Below are positions 40,405 to 49,676 of a stretch of 64,000 bases of DNA, one piece after another. Below the pieces are notes generated by a model. It saw nothing but the letters and a program-made list of their open reading frames with translations. It had not been told where the DNA came from and did not search any database. The number at the start of each line of letters is the position of its first letter. The stretch's first letter is position 1. The DNA is taken from the NCBI RefSeq assembly GCF_039539005.1, contig NZ_BAABCP010000001.1:868001-932000 (forward strand), in the 5' to 3' direction. The position numbers and the translations under genes are program-made. This DNA is from Microbacterium soli (lineage in GTDB: Bacteria; Actinomycetota; Actinomycetes; Actinomycetales; Microbacteriaceae).

Positions 40405-42039
40405 CTACTTGAATCGCACGGTAGACCAGTCCACGACTTGATCGGTCCGATAGGCGACTCCCTCGAGTTCGTCTGCCACCGCCCAGCTCGCCTTCGTCTT
40501 GGCGATGAAGACGTTCGGCACCTGGTCAAGAAGGATCCGCTCGGCGTCGTTCCACGCAGTGGCGCCTTCGGGTGTTGCTGGATCACCGACGGCAACCGCA
40601 GCATCGATAGCGGCCGAGAACGAAGCGTCTTTCCACAGTGCCCAGTTCGCAGATGCATCGGGCCCGAAGAACACATTCATCTCGTATGTCGGCGCCAGCA
40701 CGAAGGACTGGTCGCGGATAAGTAGCGCTTGGAAGTCTCCGCTGCTTCGCCCCTGGTTGAACGCCGCGACGGGCACCTCGTTCAATGTGACGGTGAATCC
40801 GGCCTCTTCGGCATAGTTCTGAATCTGGACTGCTGCGTCGGCCACATCAGGAGACTCCGAGGCGTACGTCAACGTGAATTCCACGTTGTCGAACCCAGCG
40901 CTCCGCAACAGCTCATGCGCCTTCTCGGGGTCATAGTCGTATGCGGGCAGCAGCGCAGCGTCCTCTGGAGATGGCGTCGTCGAGTTCAGGTATCGTTCCG
41001 GCTTTGTCGCGCGCCCGTAGTATACGGAGTCGATGATCTGCTGGTACGGCACCGCGTAGGCGAACGCGCGACGCACGTCGGCGTTGTCGAAAGGAGCCTT
41101 GTTGTTCACCAACGGCATCATCAGGAACTGATTGGAGAAGGTGTTCTCAGGCACCCACACGTCAGAGCTCTCCCCGAGTTCCGAAGAATCCACTGGACGC
41201 AGACCCAGAGCCGCGTCAACCTCTCCAGAACTGAGCGCGGTCGCGCGGGTTCCCGGATCCGACACGGTGCGGTAGACCACCTTCTTGATCGCAGGCTCCC
41301 CCGACCAGAAGCCGGGGTTGGCTGTCAGCACCATCTGAGTGTCCTCTTGCACCTCGCTGACGACATAAGGGCCGAACCCCCAAGGCGTCTCCCATTGGCT
41401 GTCTGTCCATTCGACGGCGAAGGGGTCCTCCGGCGTCGCGTGTTCCTTCAGCAGATCCGAATCATAGATCCACCCGGTCGTGTTGGAGAGAAGTGCAAGG
41501 AGCGTGAGCCCGTACCCGGCTTCGGGAATCCTGAACTCGACCGTGTAGTCGTCGATCTTCGTCACCTGGTCCGGATCCGTGATCACTGGACGTTGAATCG
41601 CCGGCGCCGAACTGAGATCATGACCGAACTTGCGCTCCCAGGACCACACGACGTCGTCGGCCGTGAGCTCGTTCCCCTCCGCGCTCATCACGCCCTGTCG
41701 AAGGTGGAAGGTGTATACGGTGCCGTCTTCGCTGACGTCATAACTTTCCGCGAGTTCACCCTCGAACGAGGTCAGATCCTGCACCAGGGTACGGCCGTCA
41801 TCACTGGTGACGTAGGCGTTCTGGATGAGGTTCGCCTGAGTGTTGATGAGGTAGTCGTACTTGCCCGCAACCAGCACGGCGCTCTCGGACCATGCGGTGG
41901 GGATGCCCTCGGCCGCGATGGTGATGGAATCGACATTCCCTTCTGTCTCACTTTCGCCGGAACAACCGACCAGTGCGAGACAAGCCGCCGTCGCAAACGC
42001 GAGAGCGGCGGTGAGTCTCGCAGTTCCTCTCTGTCCCAT
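40405..42039 (-). CDS. ABC transporter substrate-binding lipoprotein (oligopeptide/opine family 5)
   Basis: The protein has 544 residues. The signal peptide ends with the lipobox LVGC followed by SGESETEGN. The mature part carries family-5 blocks: ESYDVSEDGTVYTFHLRQGVMSAEGNELTADDVVWSWER, IKKVVYRTVSDPGTRATALSSGEVDAALGL and NADVRRAFAYAVPYQQII. The ATG at 42039 has an AAAGGAA site upstream. It is the last gene of a 13-kb operon; the matching ATPases are in a separate unit at 54.7-56.5 kb. DppA-like receptors also bind opines, glycans and fatty-acid-linked compounds, so the ligand is open. Confidence 0.94.
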   Translation of the reverse strand: MGQRGTARLTAALAFATAACLALVGCSGESETEGNVDSITIAAEGIPTAWSESAVLVAGKYDYLINTQANLIQNAYVTSDDGRTLVQDLTSFEGELAESYDVSEDGTVYTFHLRQGVMSAEGNELTADDVVWSWERKFGHDLSSAPAIQRPVITDPDQVTKIDDYTVEFRIPEAGYGLTLLALLSNTTGWIYDSDLLKEHATPEDPFAVEWTDSQWETPWGFGPYVVSEVQEDTQMVLTANPGFWSGEPAIKKVVYRTVSDPGTRATALSSGEVDAALGLRPVDSSELGESSDVWVPENTFSNQFLMMPLVNNKAPFDNADVRRAFAYAVPYQQIIDSVYYGRATKPERYLNSTTPSPEDAALLPAYDYDPEKAHELLRSAGFDNVEFTLTYASESPDVADAAVQIQNYAEEAGFTVTLNEVPVAAFNQGRSSGDFQALLIRDQSFVLAPTYEMNVFFGPDASANWALWKDASFSAAIDAAVAVGDPATPEGATAWNDAERILLDQVPNVFIAKTKASWAVADELEGVAYRTDQVVDWSTVRFK

Positions 42040-42131
42040 CTCTACATTCCTTTCGTAATTTCGGTAGGTTTCGTCTTTGCTGCACATGGTGTCCGTCTCC
42101 TGTTCCCTTCCTGCTGTCCGGAACACCACGC

Positions 42132-42998
42132 CTATCGCCGTAGGCGCTCCACGAGAAGCCCCCCGGTATAAGCCACGCTCGCAACGGCCATCGCGAGGAA
42201 CACCGCGGGGAACAGCGCCGGCCACCAGCGGCCCGAGATCATGTCCGATGTTCCGCGTGCGATCATCGATCCCCATTCCGGCGTCGGTGGCGCGAGGCCC
42301 ACCCCCAAGAATCCGAGCGCGGCAGTGATGACGATCGACGTCCCGAAGACGACCGACATGTTCTCGACAGCGGGTAGCGCCGCATTCGGCAGCACGTGTC
42401 GGATGCTGAGCCGAAACTCGCTCATGCCGCCGATGCGCGCAGCATCGAGGTATGCCTCGTGCCGGACCCGCAACACCTCGACTCGTGTCATCCGTGCCGG
42501 ATTGGGCGCGAGGATGATCGACAGGGCGATGATCAGAGTGGCAGGACTGGCGCCCACGAACGCGACGACGACCATCGCGACGATGACCATCGGCACGGCA
42601 TCGGCGAGATCCAGCATGCGAGACAACCCTCTACCTGTGATCCCAATGATCCCTGGCCGTGGTTCGCACATGCCTGCCACAAGTCCGATCAGAACCCCGG
42701 CCAGCGTCGCGAGCACCGTGACGACGAGTGCGATGGCGAAGTCGACTCGCAACGCTGCCACGCACCGCGAGAACACGTCCATGCCGCTCGAGTCGGTCCC
42801 GAACCAGTGGATGGGGGACGGCGACGTGGTCGGAGGTCCGACCACCCGAACCGGATCGAAGGGAACCAGCAGCGGTCCGATGAGCGCCGCGATGACCAAG
42901 ACCACAACGGGAAGGACCGGGAGCCAGTCGGCGATGGTGCGGCTCGTCACGCGCGATGGACGCGTCCGAGCGGCTTGACGGCTGACATTCGACATCAT
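42132..42998 (-). CDS. ABC transporter permease (DppC-type)
   Basis: The protein has 288 residues with about six membrane segments. The DppC start IADWLPVLPVVVLVIAALIGPLLVPFDPVRVVGPPTTSPSPIHWFGTDSSGMDVFSRCVAALRVDF is typical: the FGTDxxGxDVFSR block is family-diagnostic. The EAA loop is YLDAARIGGMSEFRLSIRHVLPNA. The ATG at 42998 overlaps dppB (ATGATG) and has a GGAGGGG site. Together with the DppB-type subunit it forms the importer channel. Confidence 0.94.
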   Translation of the reverse strand: MMSNVSRQAARTRPSRVTSRTIADWLPVLPVVVLVIAALIGPLLVPFDPVRVVGPPTTSPSPIHWFGTDSSGMDVFSRCVAALRVDFAIALVVTVLATLAGVLIGLVAGMCEPRPGIIGITGRGLSRMLDLADAVPMVIVAMVVVAFVGASPATLIIALSIILAPNPARMTRVEVLRVRHEAYLDAARIGGMSEFRLSIRHVLPNAALPAVENMSVVFGTSIVITAALGFLGVGLAPPTPEWGSMIARGTSDMISGRWWPALFPAVFLAMAVASVAYTGGLLVERLRR

Positions 42999-44041
42999 GC
43001 GGTCCCCTCCTGCGACGCCCCGGGACGACGGCGGGGATCGAGAATCATATTGGTAAGGTCCACGACGAGATACACGACCAGTGCGATGCCCGCCGTCAAC
43101 ACGAGGAAACCCTGCATGACCGGGAAGTCGTTCGTATCGATGGCTCCGATCGCGAACTGCCCCACGCCGTTGAGACTGAAAAGCTCGTCGAGGATCATCG
43201 AGCCGCCGAGCAGGCTCGCGAAGAGCATGCCGCACACGACCACTGCAGGCGGCGCTGACCGTCTGAAGATGGACACCATGACCATCAGGCGGCTGGACCC
43301 CGTCGATACACGAAAGCGTGTCGCCGGTGCATCGACGGCGGACTCGATGGAGATGATGAGAATCTTCATGATCAAGGGCGCGTAGCCCAGCGTGAGAACC
43401 AGGACGGGCAGCGCAAGATGCGCGAGTATCGACCCGATGATCACGAGATCTCCCGCGAGAATGGCGTCGAGCAGGGCGAAGCCGGTGAAGCTTGGCGGTA
43501 GGTTCTGCGTTGCGGAGACCAAGCCGATCGGCGCTGGTGCCCACCCGAGCACAAGGAAGAAGAGGAAGATGGAGATCACTCCGAGCACGAAGTCCGGGAC
43601 CGCACCCGCTGTGCGTGCGTACGCCCGCAGAACCTTCCCTGCGATCGAGGAGCGCTTCACCGCCACGATGTAGCTGGCTATCGTCGCGAACAGCACCGTG
43701 CATAGCATCGCGATGAGTGTCAGTTGAAGGGTCGTCGGCATCCGCAGCAAGAGCTCCTGGCCCACAGAACGTCCGGAGATGAGCGACGTACCGAATTCGA
43801 AGCTGGCCAGCTGGCCCAAGAATTGCGAGAACTGTTCGAAGAGTGAACCGTCGAGCCCCAGCGCCGTGCGCACGCGCGCATACTCCTCGGGAGTCGGGGT
43901 ACCCTCCCGCAGCACTAACAGCACAGGATCACCAGGAACCAGGCGAACCAGGAAGAATGCGAGCAGCGCAAAGAGCAGTAGATGGACTGGTAGAGCGGCG
44001 ATACGGGTGATCCACCATCGGTGACGGGTGAAAGTTCTCAT
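42995..44041 (-). CDS. ABC transporter permease (DppB-type)
   Basis: The protein has 348 residues with six or so membrane segments. The N-terminus has LLLFALLAFFLVRLVPGDPVLLVL and ALGLDGSLFEQFSQFLGQLASFEFGTSLISGRSVGQELLLRMPTTLQLTLIAM, the DppB hallmark. The EAA-like loop is SAVDAPATRFRVSTGSSRLMVMV, less canonical than usual. The ATG at 44041 is preferred; ATG 44053 would touch its own AAGGAG site. It is 27 bp from the acyl-CoA dehydrogenase gene. Confidence 0.93.
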   Translation of the reverse strand: MRTFTRHRWWITRIAALPVHLLLFALLAFFLVRLVPGDPVLLVLREGTPTPEEYARVRTALGLDGSLFEQFSQFLGQLASFEFGTSLISGRSVGQELLLRMPTTLQLTLIAMLCTVLFATIASYIVAVKRSSIAGKVLRAYARTAGAVPDFVLGVISIFLFFLVLGWAPAPIGLVSATQNLPPSFTGFALLDAILAGDLVIIGSILAHLALPVLVLTLGYAPLIMKILIISIESAVDAPATRFRVSTGSSRLMVMVSIFRRSAPPAVVVCGMLFASLLGGSMILDELFSLNGVGQFAIGAIDTNDFPVMQGFLVLTAGIALVVYLVVDLTNMILDPRRRPGASQEGTA

Positions 44042-44068
44042 GCTGGATCTCATCTCCTTCCCGAGGGC

Positions 44069-45211
44069 TCACACGCGCGGCAGACCCAGCACACGCCAAG
44101 CCAGAACGTTCTTCTGGATCTGCTCAGTGCCACCGAAGACGCTCAGTACTCGCGACCAGATGTAGTCGCCCATCGGGTTGTACTGCGGGTCGGCGAGGGG
44201 CCTGGACCCAAGAAGGTCCAGCACGAAGTGCTGCATCTCCTGGCCCGCATAAGTCCAGAGGAGCTTGCCCACCGAACTCTCCTCGCCGGGGTACACCCTG
44301 CCCTCCGCCACCCGAGCGGACAGCTGTTCGAGCCCCACATAGACGAGCCCGTCGATGCGCGTTCTGATATCCGCGAGCCGACGACGCACGTGTATGTCGT
44401 CGAGCTTTCCCAGGTCCGAAGCAAGCTGCTCAGCGCTTCGCATCCACTGTCGCAGCTCCGAGATGTACTCGGTCTCCACAGGGTTGCGCTCGTAGGAAAA
44501 GGTCGACAGCGCGATTCGCCATCCGTCTCCCTCACCTCCGAGCATCTGATCGTCGGGGACGAAGACGTCGTCCAGGAACAACTGGCCCGTCTCGGGATTC
44601 CCGTTCGCCAACTCGACTGCGCCTGCGGTGATCCCGGGCGAATCGAGCGATACCAGAAAGGCCGAGATCCCGCGGTGCTTGGATACCGAATCGTCCGTGC
44701 GAGCGAGCAGGAAGCACCAGTCCGCATAGATCACGGAGGTCGTCCACAGCTTCTGACCGCTGATGATCCAGCCGCCCTCGCTCCGCACGGCTCGAGTCGA
44801 CATCGATGCGATGTCGGAGCCGGCACCGGGCTCCGAGAACCCCTGGCACCAGATGATCTCGCCATCCAACGTCGCCGGCACGAACCTCTCGCGCTGAGCG
44901 TCGGTCCCGTGAATGGATATCGCCCTGGGGAAGATGTTGATCCACCCCGGATAGGGAGGGCAATCGGCTTTGCCGATCTCATCGTTGAGAATGAGGTTGA
45001 AGATCGGCGATAGTCCCTGTCCGCCCTCCTCAGTCGGCCAGCCGATGGCGAGATAACCTGCGTCATGCAGTGCCTTGTTCCATATCCGCATGCGCCGCTG
45101 CGCCTCAGATATCGAATCGGCGTCCTTCCAATTCGGGACCTTCGTCTCCGCAAGCCATCCACGAAGCTGATGGCGGAACGCCGCCTCGTCCGGAGTGTCT
45201 CTGTAGTCCAT
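44069..45211 (-). CDS. Acyl-CoA dehydrogenase, subunit A of a probable heteromeric pair
   Basis: The protein has 380 residues. The ACAD fold shows WCQGFSEPGAGSDIASMSTRAVRSEGGWIISGQKLWTTS (FAD and substrate loop) and FGGTEQIQKNVLAWRVLGLPR at the C-terminus. Where MCAD-type enzymes have YEGT with the catalytic glutamate, this one has FGGT, so the base must lie elsewhere or in the partner. It pairs with a second ACAD gene (2-bp gap), the arrangement of actinobacterial alpha2beta2 dehydrogenases used for bulky acyl-CoA such as steroid side chains. ATG 45211. Confidence 0.92.
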   Translation of the reverse strand: MDYRDTPDEAAFRHQLRGWLAETKVPNWKDADSISEAQRRMRIWNKALHDAGYLAIGWPTEEGGQGLSPIFNLILNDEIGKADCPPYPGWINIFPRAISIHGTDAQRERFVPATLDGEIIWCQGFSEPGAGSDIASMSTRAVRSEGGWIISGQKLWTTSVIYADWCFLLARTDDSVSKHRGISAFLVSLDSPGITAGAVELANGNPETGQLFLDDVFVPDDQMLGGEGDGWRIALSTFSYERNPVETEYISELRQWMRSAEQLASDLGKLDDIHVRRRLADIRTRIDGLVYVGLEQLSARVAEGRVYPGEESSVGKLLWTYAGQEMQHFVLDLLGSRPLADPQYNPMGDYIWSRVLSVFGGTEQIQKNVLAWRVLGLPRV

Positions 45212-45213
45212 CG

Positions 45214-46236
45214 CTAGTTGCCTCCCGTAGGTGCCTCTGTCAAGTGGCCGAAGTGTTCGTCCTCGGAACCGAGGATCATCCGATCGGCCATCACCCGCCG
45301 CGTGAACAGGTGCGCGACGTGTTCGCGCGTCACGCCGATCCCGCCGAAGACCTGCATCGAGCGCTCGGCGACAGCGAGACCGATGCGACTGACATACGCC
45401 TTCGCGCTCCGAGCCGCTCGCAGAGCCTCATCCGCGGACAACTCATCGAGCGCCCACGCCGCGAACGATGTGTGCGCCGATGCCGGCTGCAGATCGACGT
45501 ACGCCTCGACCATCAGGTGCTGCAGAGCCTGGAATGATCCGATCGGTCTTCCGTACGCATGGCGCTGCTTCGAATACTCGATCGCATTCTCCAACGTCTG
45601 ACGCATCGCACCCACAGCGTCAGCACTGGCGAGCATCAGGGCCATCGCCTGCCAGCGAGTGTGCTGCTCACGCGACACGAATCCGATCGACTCGGCATCA
45701 TCGAGAGTCGTCGCCGCGCACCACCTCGTGGGGTCGAGCGGGGAGGCTACGCAGGAACCCGACGTCAGTGGCGCTTTCACGATCTCAACGGTCTCATCGG
45801 TGACAGCGCCCACGGCGACCGCGAACTCAGCGTCTTTCGCATCCCACGCGATCGCGGCCTCTCCCACCTCAGCCAAGCCCGAGAAGTCATCCCGCAGTGC
45901 CACCGCGCAACGGGATTCACCGGCCGCGATCGACTCGGCGAGGTCTGGCTCCACGTTGCCGAGGAGCTCTACGGCCAGCGTCGTGCTGAAGAACGGCACG
46001 GGCACGAGTGCCGCGCCGATCGCCTCGGCGAAGAGGCGCACTTCGGTACCGGAGGCGACGGGGCGACCCTCCTCCCGAAGACGCAGACCGAGGGCGCCCA
46101 CCTCTCCGAGGCGGTCCCGTGCGCCGATGTGGTCATAGCGCTCGAGATCGGACGGGTTTCTCACCGCAACTCGATCCGTCACGTCGCGAGCGAGGTCCCG
46201 AAGCGATGACTGCTCCGGTGTCAGAACTGCGTGCAT
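45214..46236 (-). CDS. Acyl-CoA dehydrogenase, subunit B of a probable heteromeric pair
   Basis: The protein has 340 residues, shorter than the standard 380. The C-terminal helical domain is clear: NAIEYSKQRHAYGRPIGSFQALQHLMVEAYVDLQPA, and AERSMQVFGGIGVTREHVAHLFTRRV. The central FAD loop (FxEPxAGSD) is not present, which fits the non-canonical subunit of alpha2beta2 ACADs. The ATG at 46236 overlaps the acyl-CoA synthetase stop by 16 bp. Confidence 0.9.
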   Translation of the reverse strand: MHAVLTPEQSSLRDLARDVTDRVAVRNPSDLERYDHIGARDRLGEVGALGLRLREEGRPVASGTEVRLFAEAIGAALVPVPFFSTTLAVELLGNVEPDLAESIAAGESRCAVALRDDFSGLAEVGEAAIAWDAKDAEFAVAVGAVTDETVEIVKAPLTSGSCVASPLDPTRWCAATTLDDAESIGFVSREQHTRWQAMALMLASADAVGAMRQTLENAIEYSKQRHAYGRPIGSFQALQHLMVEAYVDLQPASAHTSFAAWALDELSADEALRAARSAKAYVSRIGLAVAERSMQVFGGIGVTREHVAHLFTRRVMADRMILGSEDEHFGHLTEAPTGGN

Positions 46237-48410
46237 GGCTTCTCTGCTCCTTCAGTGGGGTGCGATATCGACGAGGCTGAGCTCGTGCGCCTTGCGGCCA
46301 GTGCATCGAGGGCGCGGACGCCAGCTCCTGCCCCGAAGACGCGTATCGGATTGACATCCATCTCTTCGAATTCGTCGCGCAACCAGTGGGCAAGCTGCGA
46401 GACCCCCCGGACCGCGTCTGCAAGCGCTTCCAGGTCGCCGCCGACGCCTCGGATCACACGCGCGACCGCGCTCTCCTCCACCAGGGCTCTGGCCTCTTCC
46501 TCCCCCATCGGGCACAGGGCGGTGGATACGCTGTCGATCGCCTCCACGAGCACGCCTCCTGCTCCCAGCGCGAGCACGGGCCCGATACCCGGTTCGATCG
46601 TGCAACCGACGAACACATCGATCCCGTCATCGGCCATCTCCTGGACCAGAACACCTTCGATGGTGGCGGTGGGATGTGCTTTCTCAACCGACGAGAGGAT
46701 CCGATGGAATCCGGCACGCACGGCGTCGACATCTTCGACCCCGAGCAGCACCCCGCCTGCGGCAGCCTTGTGCGCTATGTCGCTCGACTCGACCTTGAGC
46801 GCGACGCGCTCGACGCCTAGCGTCTCGAAGGCCGACACAGCCTCGTCGACGTCTCGGGCGAGGATCTCGCGAGTGACGGGCACACCGACCCTCGACAGGA
46901 ATTGCTTCATCGTCCGTTCAGGCACGACCGCTTCGCCGAGGGCGCGAAAGTCGTCGACGAGCCGCGGTGGCGAGGCCTCGTCTGTGGCACTGGAGTCCTC
47001 GGACAGCCACCGCAGGCGACGAGTCGACTGCTGAGCGGCCGCGATCGCCGCCAAGGAACTGCGAGCACCGCTGAGAAGCGGAATATCGTGGGCAGCAGCC
47101 ACTTCCACGAATGCCGGGTCGAAGGCACCGCCGACCATCGTGAACGCGGCTGCCGGTTTGCGTGTGCCTCGGTCCGATGCCGTCCCGAGCGACTCGATCA
47201 TGCCGGCGTATGTCTCGCGACTATCGTCTACGGACACGCCGGGGGTGTGGAATGCCCAGGTGACGATCTCAACCTCGTCGTCATCGCAAAGGGTGCGAAG
47301 AATGTTGTGTCTCGATTCCTCACCGAGCCCGAAGGTGGTGACATCGAGCGGGTTGTTCGGCGTTGCGTATGCGGGCAGGACTTCGCGCAGTCGCGCGGTC
47401 GTGTCGTCGCTGAACGGTGCCATCTCCAGGCCGGTGTCGGCGGCGAGGTCGGCCAGCACTCCGCTTCCTCCCCCGGATACGGACGCGATGCCCACGTTTC
47501 CATAGCCCAGATCCGGGTATCTCGCGAGCAGGATCGCTGTCTCGATCAACTCATCCAGATCTCTCACTCGCGCGACGCCGAGCTTGCGCAACCACGCGTC
47601 GATCGCGCTGTCAGCGCCCACCAGCGCACCCGTATGGGCGAGCGCCGCGCGCCGTGCCGACTCGGAGCGCCCTGTCTTGAGGACCACCAGCCTCTTCCCC
47701 GCCGCGGCCGCGCGACGGGCGGCGGCCTCGAAGGAGCGGGGGTCTCGGAACCCTTCGACGAAGCACGCGATCACCGTCACGTGCGGGTCGTCGATCAGGT
47801 AGTTCATGTAATCGGCGATGCCGACCTGTGCCTCATTACCGACCGTGATGATGTGGCTGATGCCGAGCCCCCGGAAATACACCGGCTCGTCGACGCTGTT
47901 CGTAAGAGCGCCACTGGCGAACAACAGCGCGATATTGCCCGGGCGCAGCCCGCTGGGGATGGGTCCGACAGAGAGGACGGTCTGATCGTGCAGACTCGCG
48001 ACGCCGTAGTTGTTCGGACCGTTGATGGTAAGTCCGTACTGGTTGGCGGTCTCGATGATCTGACGCTCGAGCGCTTCGCCCTCTCCGCCGACCTCCCCGA
48101 AGCCAGATGCGGGGATGATCGCCGCCTTCGCACCTCTCTCGCCCGCTTGAGCCAGAACGTCGTTCACGTGCCGCGCGGCGACCACGACGGCGACCAGCTC
48201 CGGTGCCATCGGCAGTTGCGCAAGGCTCGGGTAGCACGTCAGACCCCGCAGATTCTGGTATCGCGGATTCACCGGATACACGGGGCCAGAGAACCCCCAA
48301 TCGAGCAGCTGGTCGAGAAGGCGCCCCCCCATTCCGCGTTCGCTTGCTCCCACGACCGCTACGGATGACGGTGTCATCAGCGCCCGCATATTCTTCGGAT
48401 TCTCATGCAT
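46221..48410 (-). CDS. ADP-forming acyl-CoA synthetase (fused alpha-beta subunits)
   Basis: The protein has 729 residues. The CoA-binding Rossmann domain begins MTPSSVAVVGASERGMGGRLLDQLLDWGFSGPVYPVNPRY, then a succinyl-CoA synthetase-like domain with the phospho-histidine region LAHTGALVGADSAIDAWLRKLGV. From about residue 500 there is an ATP-grasp domain with VPERTMKQFLSRVGVPVTREILARD and GGVLLGVEDVD. It would activate a free acid to its CoA ester with ADP rather than AMP release. The ATG at 48410 begins MHENPKNMRALM. It overlaps the ribokinase gene by 8 bp and precedes the dehydrogenase pair, so it feeds CoA-linked oxidation. Confidence 0.92.
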   Translation of the reverse strand: MHENPKNMRALMTPSSVAVVGASERGMGGRLLDQLLDWGFSGPVYPVNPRYQNLRGLTCYPSLAQLPMAPELVAVVVAARHVNDVLAQAGERGAKAAIIPASGFGEVGGEGEALERQIIETANQYGLTINGPNNYGVASLHDQTVLSVGPIPSGLRPGNIALLFASGALTNSVDEPVYFRGLGISHIITVGNEAQVGIADYMNYLIDDPHVTVIACFVEGFRDPRSFEAAARRAAAAGKRLVVLKTGRSESARRAALAHTGALVGADSAIDAWLRKLGVARVRDLDELIETAILLARYPDLGYGNVGIASVSGGGSGVLADLAADTGLEMAPFSDDTTARLREVLPAYATPNNPLDVTTFGLGEESRHNILRTLCDDDEVEIVTWAFHTPGVSVDDSRETYAGMIESLGTASDRGTRKPAAAFTMVGGAFDPAFVEVAAAHDIPLLSGARSSLAAIAAAQQSTRRLRWLSEDSSATDEASPPRLVDDFRALGEAVVPERTMKQFLSRVGVPVTREILARDVDEAVSAFETLGVERVALKVESSDIAHKAAAGGVLLGVEDVDAVRAGFHRILSSVEKAHPTATIEGVLVQEMADDGIDVFVGCTIEPGIGPVLALGAGGVLVEAIDSVSTALCPMGEEEARALVEESAVARVIRGVGGDLEALADAVRGVSQLAHWLRDEFEEMDVNPIRVFGAGAGVRALDALAARRTSSASSISHPTEGAEKPCTQF

Positions 48411-49368
48411 GGCTACTCCTCGATGGGTGGAGGTGCGCAGGCCTCTGCGCGTAGGAAGTGAGCGGAACAGCCTGTTGCGGCGGAGCGTGAAATCCCTGAG
48501 CCGGCCCCAGCTGGGCACCCTCGGTCTCCACACAGCGCGATCCTGCGGCGACTCCGGCACGCAAGGCGGCTGACGGCTCTTCTCCGGCGGCGAGTGCGCA
48601 GGCGAACGCACCGAGGAACGCGTCGCCCGCCCCCGTCGTGTCCACAGCCTGTACGACCGGCGCAGGGCAGAACTCGACGAGATCATCCCGCACGAGCGTC
48701 GCCCCTGCCTCGCCCGCGGTGACGACCAGCCCCAGGTCCCATGCCGCCGCGGCCGCCACCATGTGCTCTGCAGTGGGCTCCTCGTCGAATGCGCTTCGGA
48801 ACTCGACCTCGTTGAGAACCGCCCAATCGGACAGCTCGAAGAGTGCGACCGCCGAGGGTCGGAAGGGTGACGGGTTCAGCACGGTCGTCGCACCCTCGCG
48901 CTTGGCGAGACGGAACCCGCTCGTGATCGCGTCATCGCCCACCTCACAGCAGCTGACGACGCAATCGACCTCCGTCAGAGCCGAGAGCGCGGAGGCGACA
49001 TGCTCTGCTCCCAGCTGAGCGTTTGCACCAGCACCCACGACGATGCGATTCGATGCGTCGGGCTCGACCAGCACGACGGCGGTACCCGTCGGAGCGGGGT
49101 TGTGGATCACGCCACCGTCACCGACCCCCGCATTCCTCATCCAGGTTCTGATATCGCGGCCGAGCGCATCGTCGCCAAGGGAGGCGATGAGGTCGACGAC
49201 AGCGCCGGACCGTCGGGCGGAGACGGCCTGGTTGAGGCCTTTCCCCCCGGGGGCCAGCGTCATCCTCTCAGCCGTCAGGGTCTCGCCCTCGGCCGGCAGG
49301 CGGGGCACATTGCACAGAACGTCGACATTTGCCGACCCTATGACGACCACGCGTGGTGAGCGGCTCAT
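48403..49368 (-). CDS. Ribokinase-like PfkB-family sugar kinase
   Basis: The protein has 321 residues. The PfkB motifs are GGKGLNQAVSARRSGA near the N-terminus and DTTGAGDAFLGAFACALAAG with the catalytic Asp. The sequence VVVIGSANVDVLCNVPRLPAEGETL and the NPSPF block are close to ribokinase. Phosphorylates ribose or a related furanose in the cytoplasm. Its inclusion in an acyl-CoA operon suggests that the imported compound has a sugar part. Confidence 0.92.
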   Translation of the reverse strand: MSRSPRVVVIGSANVDVLCNVPRLPAEGETLTAERMTLAPGGKGLNQAVSARRSGAVVDLIASLGDDALGRDIRTWMRNAGVGDGGVIHNPAPTGTAVVLVEPDASNRIVVGAGANAQLGAEHVASALSALTEVDCVVSCCEVGDDAITSGFRLAKREGATTVLNPSPFRPSAVALFELSDWAVLNEVEFRSAFDEEPTAEHMVAAAAAWDLGLVVTAGEAGATLVRDDLVEFCPAPVVQAVDTTGAGDAFLGAFACALAAGEEPSAALRAGVAAGSRCVETEGAQLGPAQGFHAPPQQAVPLTSYAQRPAHLHPSRSSHA

Positions 49369-49676
49369 TCGTTGATGATCTCCGCACAGAACAGGACATC
49401 GAAATCATCGACCCAGCCTGCCCAGTCAGCTGCCACCTCGCCGCCGCTGCCGGTCTCGTTGTCGTGCTTGAACGCCTCGATGGATTCGATCTCGATCACC
49501 TCGATCAACTCGGTCTGGGACGTCGATCCGTCGTATCGGCTCAGCACCCGGAAATCCCGGAACCCTCGCACGGATGGCATCGCCAACATGCCCGGCTTGA
49601 TGAAGGAGTTGGAATAGTCCACGTACTCCTCGACGGTCACACCGGGGCGCAATCGGAACAGTGTCAGCGCAAGCAT
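49365..49676 (-). CDS. Small REDY-like dimeric alpha/beta-barrel protein
   Basis: The protein has 103 residues and the ferredoxin-like repeat of dimeric alpha/beta-barrel proteins: LTLFRLRPGVTVEEYVDYSNSFIKPGMLAMPSVRGFRDFRVLSRYDGS, then LIEVIEIESIEAFKHDNE. The order and spacing resemble the REDY/HapK group, whose biochemical role is unclear. It is coupled on both sides by 4-bp overlaps in the middle of the operon, and so has a cluster-specific role. It has no membrane segment or signal peptide. Confidence 0.75.
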   Translation of the reverse strand: MLALTLFRLRPGVTVEEYVDYSNSFIKPGMLAMPSVRGFRDFRVLSRYDGSTSQTELIEVIEIESIEAFKHDNETGSGGEVAADWAGWVDDFDVLFCAEIINE

